Part shown: one piece after another, positions 24,800 through 31,550 of the stretch
Numbering within the stretch: position 1 is the stretch's first letter
How the letters are laid out: every line of letters begins with the position of its first letter
Assembly (NCBI RefSeq): GCF_000170755.1
Contig: NZ_ABCK01000038.1
Location: forward strand, 1 to 35,935
Length of the DNA stretch: 35,935 nt
From: Lentisphaera araneosa HTCC2155
GTDB taxonomy: Bacteria > Verrucomicrobiota > Lentisphaeria > Lentisphaerales > Lentisphaeraceae
Direction of reading: 5' to 3'
Notes under the pieces: generated by a model
The model's database searches: none
Seen by the model: the letters and a program-made list of their open reading frames with translations, nothing else
Told to the model about the DNA's origin: nothing
Translations under genes and position numbers: made by a program

Positions 24800-25592
24800 C
24801 TCTGGCGATAGCCGTCAGTATTGGGAAGAAACTTCCAAAGAATATCAATCTGTCACACGCATCTCAATTAATGATTTTCATTATGGGCCCTTACTGCCAG
24901 GAGATAGTCAAGTTAAAGCTTTGCCTGAAAAACTTGAAGGTTTAAGGTGTTTAGAATTAGGTGCGGGTGCGGGGCAAAATTCGCTATTTCTGGCTTCTCA
25001 AGGCGCAGAATGTTTGGTGACAGATATTTCCGAAGAGCAATTGTCGCATGGTGAAGTTATTGCTAAAGAAGAAGGTTTGAAACTAAAGTTTAAACAACTG
25101 GATTTAGATGAGATCGATCCGGAAGCCCTGGGCGAGTGGGATTTTATACACAGTACTTGGGCTTTGCCTTTTGCGGAGGATCAAAAAAGTGTTTTGCAAA
25201 AATGTGCAGCTATGTTAAAAATTGGAGGTCGCCTGCATATGACAACGGGTCACCCTGTCTTTGCAGGAGAATGGATTCAGTTGGATGATTATGAGGAGGG
25301 GATGTTCGTGAGTAACTATTTTGAACCCCCGCGAGAAGTGCGCTTCACAAAAGATGAAAGTAGCTTTATTAGGACGAGGCAATATCCGATTTCGACCTAT
25401 ATTAATTGGCTTATAGAGCTTGGTTTTAAAATCGAAAAAGTACTTGAACTAAAGCCACTTGAGCTTGAGCTTTTGAACGGTGATGAGCTATTAAAGTGCA
25501 TGCCCTACGATAGTGATGTTTGGAGAGAGATGTACCCACAAATTCAAAAAGTTCCCTTTGTAGTGACTTATATTGCGACTCGTGTAAGCTAA
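24786..25592 (+). CDS. Class I SAM-dependent methyltransferase
   Basis: A 268-residue methyltransferase of the small-molecule/Methyltransf_11-like type. SAM motif I is CLELGAGAGQNSLFLASQGA (about residues 57-76), with the acidic residue after motif II in VTDIS and a post-motif IHSTWALPF. SRQYWEETSKEYQ at the start is common in this group. Substrate unknown. It starts at a GTG 14 bp inside the end of the kinase-like gene, so it is probably translated with it. It may modify an envelope sugar, given its neighbours, but this is context only. Confidence 0.85.
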   Translation: MERNDSGDSRQYWEETSKEYQSVTRISINDFHYGPLLPGDSQVKALPEKLEGLRCLELGAGAGQNSLFLASQGAECLVTDISEEQLSHGEVIAKEEGLKLKFKQLDLDEIDPEALGEWDFIHSTWALPFAEDQKSVLQKCAAMLKIGGRLHMTTGHPVFAGEWIQLDDYEEGMFVSNYFEPPREVRFTKDESSFIRTRQYPISTYINWLIELGFKIEKVLELKPLELELLNGDELLKCMPYDSDVWREMYPQIQKVPFVVTYIATRVS

Positions 25593-25699
25593 ACACATTT
25601 ATAATCTCTGTTAAGATTAAGTAAAAATTATAAGGTTCTCTTCAATGAATTAAATCGAAGTTGTATAGTTCTTAAATTTTTTAAAAAATGAGAGTGAAG

Positions 25700-26389
25700 A
25701 TGAATAAATATATTGCAGAGTTAATTGGAACATTTTGGTTAGTTTTAGGTGGATGTGGCAGTGCTGTGTTGGCGGCAGCCTTTCCAGAAGTAGGGATCGG
25801 TTTAGTAGGTGTATCTTTGGCTTTTGGTCTTACCGTATTAACTATGGCCTTTGCAATTGGTCACATATCGGGTTGTCATTTGAATCCAGCTGTTTCTATA
25901 GGTTTGTGTGCAGGAGGTCGTTTCCCAGTGAAAGATCTCTTGCCTTATATCATTTCACAAGTGATTGGTGGTTTGCTGGGGGCAGGTGTTTTATATCTGA
26001 TAGCGAGCGGTAAAGCAGGCTTCGATTTATCTGCAGGTTTTGCCTCCAATGGTTACGGGGATCATTCTCCAGGACAATATAGCTTAGTTGCTGTTGTGAT
26101 TTGTGAAATAGTGATGACAATGATGTTTTTGATCATAATATTAGGGGCAACAGATGACCGTGCTCCTAAAGGCTTTGCGCCTATCGCAATTGGTTTAGGC
26201 TTAACGCTTATTCACTTAATAAGTATTCCAGTTAGTAACACATCAGTGAACCCGGCAAGAAGTACTGGAGTGGCAGTCTTTGTTGGTGATTGGGCCGTGT
26301 CACAGTTGTGGGTCTTTTGGTTAGCGCCAATTGTAGGGGCTGTTTTAGGGGCTCTGATTTACAATTTCATCCAAAAAGATAAAGCTTAA
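25700..26389 (+). CDS. aqpZ: Aquaporin Z
   Basis: A 229-residue water channel of the inner membrane. Two NPA boxes (62-64 and 184-186), six membrane helices, and the AqpZ N-terminus [20 protein letters not shown]. The selectivity filter reads Phe42, His172, Thr181 and Arg187, matching the water-specific set of E. coli AqpZ (F-H-T-R) rather than glycerol channels. I chose the ATG at 25700, which matches the family start; the ATG at 25688 has no ribosome site. A terminator follows. It stands alone as a transcription unit. Confidence 0.96.
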   Translation: MNKYIAELIGTFWLVLGGCGSAVLAAAFPEVGIGLVGVSLAFGLTVLTMAFAIGHISGCHLNPAVSIGLCAGGRFPVKDLLPYIISQVIGGLLGAGVLYLIASGKAGFDLSAGFASNGYGDHSPGQYSLVAVVICEIVMTMMFLIIILGATDDRAPKGFAPIAIGLGLTLIHLISIPVSNTSVNPARSTGVAVFVGDWAVSQLWVFWLAPIVGAVLGALIYNFIQKDKA

Positions 26390-26410
26390 TTAATCTTTAC
26401 ATTTTCATAG

Positions 26411-26438
26411 AAAGAGTAGTGAGTGATCACTACTCTTT
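26411..26438 (+). terminator. Rho-independent terminator after aqpZ
   Basis: A perfect 12-bp stem, AAAGAGTAGTGA (26411-26422) with TCACTACTCTTT (26427-26438), around GTGA, followed by T-rich sequence. It lies 22 bases after the aqpZ stop. Confidence 0.93.
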
Positions 26439-26545
26439 TTTATTGTCTTAAACTCTTTTAGAATGTATCCTTAGAAAGTGATGCTGTTTGTATCACTGCT
26501 GAGATTGATGTATTTTGATTTATAATTTTTATAAAATGGTGTGGT

Positions 26546-27634
26546 TTGAAGATTTTGACTAAAGAGCAGTATTGGCATTTTTTAGGAGTCCTTTTGGTGT
26601 TCTTCTTAGTGTCGTGTGATCAAGCGCCAACAGAGACTGATTCTGATGATGTAGAAAAGAAGGAGCTGATATTATATAATTGGGAAGATTATACTCCTCA
26701 GAATATTCTCGAGCAGTTTGAGAAGGAGACGGGTATAAAAGTCGTTCTTAAAGAATTCCAAACTGCTGATGAGCAAATTGCGGTTTTGCAATCAAAACCA
26801 GATTTTTGTGATTTGTTGATGGTCGATGTTGATGAAGCGATCACAATCCTTGAACCATTAAAAATTATTGAAAAGCTTGACCGGACAAGGATGGTAGTGG
26901 ATCACGAGCCACATGCTTTGTTCAGAGATGCGGAAAGTTACGGAGTTCCTTATGGAATTGGTTTGTTGGGCTTTGCTGTAGATAAGAGATATGTGGACTT
27001 AGCTTTTAAGGATTGTCGTTTTCTTATAGCTGACGAAAAGTTTAAAGGTAAAATATCACTGTTAGATGAGCCGGTTGATATTTTTTATATGCTGATGAAT
27101 GCGGTGGGGGTAAGTATGAATTCAGAAAATGAGACAGATCATCAGCATGCCTATGATTTTGGGACTAGATTAAAAAAGATGATGCCAAAATTTCAGGATG
27201 TCTACTCTGGTCTCGATGATTTGAACGAGGGTGAGGTTTGGATTGCTATGGCATATAGTGGTGATACGTTGTTATATCAAGAAGATAATAGCAATATTGA
27301 GTTCATTTATTCATTAGATCGCCCTTGTGTTTGGCGAGATTTGCTGTGTTTAAATATGAATGCTCCTAATAAAGAAAATGCCTACAAGTTTATGGAGTTT
27401 ATTAATTCTCCACAAGTAGCGGCAGAGATTTCCTTGCAGTTTAAATCCGCACCCGCAGTGGCGGGGGCAGAGAAGTATATGGATAGAGAATCATTGAGTA
27501 ACCCCTTGATTAATATGCCTGATAGTTTGTTGAAGATTTGTGAAAAGCAAGAGCGAGTTAAAGAGAATAATGCGGCCATAAACCGACTTTATCTTCATTT
27601 GTCAAATCAATCGAAAGGTGTGGGAGATGATTAA
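26546..27634 (+). CDS. PotD-like polyamine-binding lipoprotein
   Basis: A 362-residue extracytoplasmic solute-binding protein of the spermidine/putrescine (PotD/PotF) family. Lipobox LVFFLVSC with Cys24. LILYNWEDYTPQNILEQFEKE is the family opening, and PYGIGLLGFAVDK, DEPVDIFYMLMNAVG, GEVWIAMAYSGD and NAYKFMEFINSP follow in order. No potABC permease or ATPase genes are adjacent. Instead the gene overlaps a Cache-domain histidine kinase by 8 bp, which suggests a sensing rather than transport role (inference). The TTG start at 26546 gives a suitable signal sequence, but its ribosome site (GGTGTGG) is weak. Confidence 0.9.
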   Translation: MKILTKEQYWHFLGVLLVFFLVSCDQAPTETDSDDVEKKELILYNWEDYTPQNILEQFEKETGIKVVLKEFQTADEQIAVLQSKPDFCDLLMVDVDEAITILEPLKIIEKLDRTRMVVDHEPHALFRDAESYGVPYGIGLLGFAVDKRYVDLAFKDCRFLIADEKFKGKISLLDEPVDIFYMLMNAVGVSMNSENETDHQHAYDFGTRLKKMMPKFQDVYSGLDDLNEGEVWIAMAYSGDTLLYQEDNSNIEFIYSLDRPCVWRDLLCLNMNAPNKENAYKFMEFINSPQVAAEISLQFKSAPAVAGAEKYMDRESLSNPLINMPDSLLKICEKQERVKENNAAINRLYLHLSNQSKGVGDD

Positions 27635-29102
27635 GGGTAAAGCTTTAAGTTTGAAGCATAGAGTGCTCATTTACTTTGTATTAATTAGCGTAGTTGCCAT
27701 TACATCCTTGTCTCTGGGAGGAGTGCATTTTTTAGAAAATACATTGTTAGATAAGGATTTATCAACCTCAAGAGTGTTGGCAAAAGAAGTCCACTATAAT
27801 GTGAGTCAAGTTTTTACCAGAGCTGAAAGGGATATGAGGGTAATAGCAGCGCATCCGATTATAAATGATAAATCATATTCTATGAAGCAAAAGCTTGAGA
27901 AGCTCAAACAATTACAAGGCTTAATTGGAGATTTTGAAAATGTTTCATTGTTGAGTTTGGAAGGTGAGATCCTGGTTACTACAAATTTTAATTATAGGGG
28001 AGGGGTTAAGTATGCTGCGTATTTTAAAAAAGCTCTTACGGATAAAGAAACTCAGGTTTCACCAGCTTATTTTACATTGGACCCCAAGCATATAGTTTTT
28101 TCCTTCACCACACCTGTTTATGATCAGAGGGGTGAAATAACTTACATCATGTATGCTCAATTAAATGTGAATCAAGTGACCGCCGTTATTGGTCATTTGG
28201 ACTTTGGAGAAAGTGGTGAAGCCCAGTTGATTGATGAGTATGGGAGGTTTATTGCTGGAGTGAGCGATGATGAACTACTGACTCCGGTTAGTGGATCTTT
28301 AAGCGAAAAATTGAGCTTAGATATTCAAGGCTTTCGCTTCGATAGAGAGGGGGTTCGACATGGGAGTACTTATCGTGAAGGAAGGATGACAGTAGTGGTT
28401 TCACAGAGTTATCAGGCCGTTCTTTCAGTTATTGAGAAAAGTTTAAATAAGCTCATAATCTACAGCGTTCTTGTTCTTGTTATTGTGGTGATTGTAGGAG
28501 TTTATTTTTCCTACACGATCTCTCGTCCATTAGACTCTTTGGTTGAAAATATCCGATCATATTCTAAAGGAGATAGGTATCAGACTTCAAATTCATCGAC
28601 AGTACCTGAAGAAATTGGAGTTTTGGGTGAATCATTTAATAATATGCTTGGCCAAATTGAACAGTATCAAGATGAGATGGAGCAGTTAGTTAGTGACAGA
28701 ACTGAAGAGCTTGCACATGCTCGAGATAGGGCTGAGGCAGCTAATAGGACAAAGACATTATTTCTTAAAAATATGAGTCATGAAATTCGAACTCCGATGA
28801 ATGCCATTTTAGGTTTTACTCAACTACTCAAGCAAAAAGAATCTGATTCTAGTAAATTGGATCTTTTAAAGAATGTAATTAACGCAGGGAATACCTTGTT
28901 AAAGATGCTTAATGATCTTCTAGATTTATCAAAAACGAGTACGGCTACAGTTGGAGATAAACTTAGTGTCGTCGATTTAAGGAAGTTTCTTCGCGAGTTG
29001 GAGCTTGTGTTTCTAGGTCCGTGTTCTAAAAAACAATTATTCTTTAAAATTCATGTAGAAGAGGGGCTGCCGAGTTTGCTTTTGTTAGATCGACTAAATT
29101 AA
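27627..29102 (+). CDS. Sensor histidine kinase, N-terminal piece (Cache-HAMP-HisKA)
   Basis: The part of the broken kinase that can be translated as it stands, ending LLLLDRLN at 29102. It has both membrane helices, the sensor, HAMP and the phosphoacceptor His but no ATP-binding domain, so it could sense and dimerise but not autophosphorylate. I chose the ATG at 27627, with AAAGGTG 6 bases upstream, over the GTG at 27618. Confidence 0.6.
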   Translation: MIKGKALSLKHRVLIYFVLISVVAITSLSLGGVHFLENTLLDKDLSTSRVLAKEVHYNVSQVFTRAERDMRVIAAHPIINDKSYSMKQKLEKLKQLQGLIGDFENVSLLSLEGEILVTTNFNYRGGVKYAAYFKKALTDKETQVSPAYFTLDPKHIVFSFTTPVYDQRGEITYIMYAQLNVNQVTAVIGHLDFGESGEAQLIDEYGRFIAGVSDDELLTPVSGSLSEKLSLDIQGFRFDREGVRHGSTYREGRMTVVVSQSYQAVLSVIEKSLNKLIIYSVLVLVIVVIVGVYFSYTISRPLDSLVENIRSYSKGDRYQTSNSSTVPEEIGVLGESFNNMLGQIEQYQDEMEQLVSDRTEELAHARDRAEAANRTKTLFLKNMSHEIRTPMNAILGFTQLLKQKESDSSKLDLLKNVINAGNTLLKMLNDLLDLSKTSTATVGDKLSVVDLRKFLRELELVFLGPCSKKQLFFKIHVEEGLPSLLLLDRLN

Positions 29103-29328
29103 AGCAAGTTTTGATGCATCTCTTAGATAATGCGGTTAAATTTACAGATGAAGGTGGCGTTACTATTTCAGTGTCCTTGCTTAGAGGTAAAAATGAGCGA
29201 ACTAGTATTGATTTACTCTTGAGTGTAAAAGATACAGGTAGGGGAATCGAAAAGGGGCATCAGAAACAGATATTCAATGTTTTGAAAAGCCCAAAGAGGA
29301 TAGTTTTAATGAAGGGAGTGGAGTCGGT

Positions 29329-29859
29329 TTGGGTTTAGCTTTGTGTAAGCAACTTTTGCGCTTTATGGGAGGTAGGCTTAATTTGAAGAGCGATATTGGT
29401 GAGGGGAGTGAGTTTGAGGTTACGATACCTAATGTGGAGATCGCTCTGAAGGAAGTGGAAAATGTACAAAAGCTTGAAGCTGTAGATGGAGATAGCTCGC
29501 GTGTGTTAATCGTAGATAACAAAGAGTTTAATCGAGCGACTATAGAGAAAGTCTGTGAAGCTTACCAGTGTGAAGTCCAGGAGGCGAGTAATGGAGTCGA
29601 GGTTCTGAAGAAGGCTAGGAGTTTTTTACCTGATGTCATTTTTTTAGATATGGAAATATCTAAGCTGAATGGCTTTGAGCTTGTGCGGATTTTAAGAGAA
29701 GATGAGCATATGAACGATGTTCAAATCATTGCTTTAAGTACTGTTGAGCAGCAAAGGGCCCAAGCACTTGAAGTTTGTAATGGTTTTATTTTGAAGCCAA
29801 TTAATCAGCTTGAGGTTAAGTATCTCTTGGAGTCTTCCTTAAACAAAAAAAGCAGCTAA
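29329..29859 (+). CDS. Sensor histidine kinase, C-terminal piece (end of HATPase plus receiver)
   Basis: The third-frame fragment. It begins inside the ATPase G2 box (GLALCKQLLRFMGG), goes through GEGSEFEVTIPN, then a complete receiver domain with LIVDN, phosphoacceptor Asp in FLDMEIS, and the conserved Lys in FILKPI. It has no own ribosome site and is unlikely to be made alone. The fragment between (29111-29338) carries the ATPase N-box. Confidence 0.5.
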   Translation: MGLALCKQLLRFMGGRLNLKSDIGEGSEFEVTIPNVEIALKEVENVQKLEAVDGDSSRVLIVDNKEFNRATIEKVCEAYQCEVQEASNGVEVLKKARSFLPDVIFLDMEISKLNGFELVRILREDEHMNDVQIIALSTVEQQRAQALEVCNGFILKPINQLEVKYLLESSLNKKSS

Positions 29860-29872
29860 GGATAGCTGCTTT
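29849..29872 (-). terminator. Rho-independent terminator of pilT, inside the histidine kinase stop
   Basis: A perfect 10-bp stem, AAAGCAGCTA (29849-29858) with TAGCTGCTTT (29863-29872), loop AGGA. The T-tract (7 or more T) lies on the minus strand, so it serves the leftward pilT gene 25 bases away. The kinase's TAA (29857-29859) is part of the hairpin. Confidence 0.88.
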
Positions 29873-29896
29873 GAAGTTCTACTGATTTAATTAGTT

Positions 29897-30982
29897 TTAG
29901 TCAGCGGAAAGGAAGATGCCTTTCAGGTTCATTTGTAGCGATTCAGGATTGTTGGCAAAGCCCATTGCGGCTTCTTCTGTGATGTCGCCTGCATTCACGA
30001 GTTGTAAGAGTCGTTGGTCAAAAGTGAACATGCCGTATTCACTTCCTTTTGCAATTGCACCAGAAATTTGGTCAACCTTGTCGTCAAGGATGAGTTTCTT
30101 GATGAAGGCCGTGTTAATCATGACTTCATTACAAGGGACCATGCCGCGTCCAGAGGCTCTTGGGACGAGGCGTTGGCAGACAATAGCAGCTACGTTCTCT
30201 GCGAGAGACTTACGGAGTGCTTCGCGCGCCGTAGCAGGAAATGTGTCCAGTAGGCGGGTGATTGATTGGCCGGCATTGGCGGTGTGAAGTGTAGAGATAA
30301 CCATATGGCCAGTGTCAGCAGCGTGAAGGGCAGATTCAATTGAAGTAACATCTCGCATTTCACCAACTACAATGACATCAGGGTCCTGTCGTAGTGCATA
30401 TTTTAGGGCGGCTCCGAATGAGACGGTATCGATACCTACTTCGCGTTGCTCAAAAATAGAGTTTTTGTCTTTGAAGTTATATTCAATAGGGTCTTCCACT
30501 GTGATAATGTGGCGATTCATGTTGGTGTTCATATGCTCGAGCATACATGCCATTGTGGTAGACTTACCTGAGCCAGTAGTTCCTGTTACTAGAATGATAC
30601 CACGTTCGTATTCCGCGATTTTAAGAATGATTTCTGGGAGGCCGAGGGCTTCGAGGGGTGGGACATCACTTTTAACGTGACGAAAAGTCATGGAGAGTAA
30701 GCCACGCTGCCTGTGGATGTTGGCACGGAAGCGACCTGCATTGTCTTCGTCAAAGGCAAAATCCGCATCGCCTGTTTCCAGGTAGAGGTCCAAAACTTTT
30801 TGACCTGCAATTTCTACTATTGCAGAACTTAGAAAATCATAGTCGGGGACAAAGCCGTCGGAGATTTCATAGAGGCCACCATGGACGCGCAAGGCGACGG
30901 GGCTACCTTCTCGTATGTGCCAGTCCGAGGCCCCTTCTTGGACGCCGGTAACGAGTATTGAGTTGAGTTTAGATGTGGGCAT
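29897..30982 (-). CDS. pilT: PilT-family twitching motility ATPase
   Basis: A 361-residue type IV pilus retraction ATPase (PilT/PilU family), working as a hexamer at the inner-membrane base. Walker A GTTGSGKST (134-142), Asp box VEDPIEY, Walker B region DPDVIVVGEMRD, and His box GHMVISTLHTA. N-terminal PAS-like domain with SDWHIREGSPVALRVHG. CAGGAGT precedes the ATG by 9 bases. The C-terminal AIRAGS of E. coli-type PilT is not seen, so it may be a PilT2/PilU-type paralogue. No pilus genes are adjacent. Confidence 0.92.
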   Translation of the reverse strand: MPTSKLNSILVTGVQEGASDWHIREGSPVALRVHGGLYEISDGFVPDYDFLSSAIVEIAGQKVLDLYLETGDADFAFDEDNAGRFRANIHRQRGLLSMTFRHVKSDVPPLEALGLPEIILKIAEYERGIILVTGTTGSGKSTTMACMLEHMNTNMNRHIITVEDPIEYNFKDKNSIFEQREVGIDTVSFGAALKYALRQDPDVIVVGEMRDVTSIESALHAADTGHMVISTLHTANAGQSITRLLDTFPATAREALRKSLAENVAAIVCQRLVPRASGRGMVPCNEVMINTAFIKKLILDDKVDQISGAIAKGSEYGMFTFDQRLLQLVNAGDITEEAAMGFANNPESLQMNLKGIFLSAD

Positions 30983-31054
30983 TATGTTTGACTCCTGAGT
31001 AATTGAAATATTGATCTATATAAAAATTACCGCAGAGAGCACAAGAATAAAAAC

Positions 31055-31092
31055 AAAAAAGCCGAATTTACGTAAGTAAACTCGGCTTTTTT
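31055..31092 (-). terminator. Rho-independent terminator of rplU
   Basis: AAAAAAGCCGA-A-TTTAC (31055-31071) pairs with GTAAA-C-TCGGCTTTTTT (31076-31092) around GTAA, with one A-C mismatch. A and T tracts on both strands. It lies 17 bases beyond the rplU stop and separates it from pilT. Confidence 0.9.
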
Positions 31093-31108
31093 AAAGAGGA
31101 ACTAAGGC

Positions 31109-31414
31109 TTAGGCGTTAATACCAGTGATTTTTACTTCAGTAAACCACTGACGGTGACCTTGAGTCTTTTTGTATCTCTTACGACGTTTCTTTTTGAAAA
31201 CGATAAGTTTTTTACCTTTAGCTTCGTTAACAACTTCAGCGTTTACGCTTGCGCCATCAACTAAAGGTGTTCCAAATTTTGCATCATCTCCGCCAAGGGC
31301 GAGGACTTTATCGAAAGTGTATGCAGCGCCTTCGGCTTTGAGGCGTTCTACGCGAATGACATCACCTTCACGAACGGTGTATTGCTTGCCGCCTGTCTCA
31401 ATAATTGCGTACAT
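31109..31414 (-). CDS. rplU: 50S ribosomal protein L21
   Basis: A 101-residue large-subunit protein binding 23S rRNA. Starts MYAIIETGGKQYTVREGDVI, the usual L21 opening, and ends with the basic KKRRKRYKKTQGHRQWFTEV segment. AAGGAA precedes the ATG by 8 bases. rpmA (L27), its common downstream partner, is not here; a terminator and pilT follow instead, so rplU is a single-gene unit. Confidence 0.98.
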   Translation of the reverse strand: MYAIIETGGKQYTVREGDVIRVERLKAEGAAYTFDKVLALGGDDAKFGTPLVDGASVNAEVVNEAKGKKLIVFKKKRRKRYKKTQGHRQWFTEVKITGINA

Positions 31415-31550
31415 GTTAAAATTCCTTAAAAATTATATTGGTCTCAGTTAAATCGGGACTGTCTTCTGACAAAAGAGGGGTGAATATAACGCAAAGTCAA
31501 TTCCTTGCAAGTGGTTATCGCGACTTTATTATTGAAGAATGGAATTGACC

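Larger units (their letters stand above)
27627..29859 (+). pseudogene. Cache-domain hybrid sensor histidine kinase with two apparent frameshifts
   Basis: Read across three frames, this is one hybrid kinase of about 740 residues. Membrane helix (about 12-32), extracytoplasmic Cache-like sensor (about 35-270), second helix (about 277-300), HAMP, coiled coil, HisKA with His385 in MSHEIRTPMNA, HATPase (DNAVKFTDEGG, DTGRGI, SGVGLGLALCKQ), and a receiver (VIFLDMEISKLNGFEL, then KPI). The frame breaks near 29090 (LLLLDR followed by KLKQVLMHLLDN in the next frame) and again near 29277 in a T4 run (QIFNV, then FEKPKEDSFNEG in the third frame). Each is mended by adding one base. No slippery heptamer is visible at either site. 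Decay or sequence error are both possible. The ATG overlaps the PotD-like gene's stop. Confidence 0.85.

Noticed and set aside
29080-29290. Programmed -1 frameshifting in the histidine kinase
   Set aside because: Neither site has an X XXY YYZ slippery heptamer or clear downstream structure, and two successive events in one kinase would be unusual; single-base loss is simpler.
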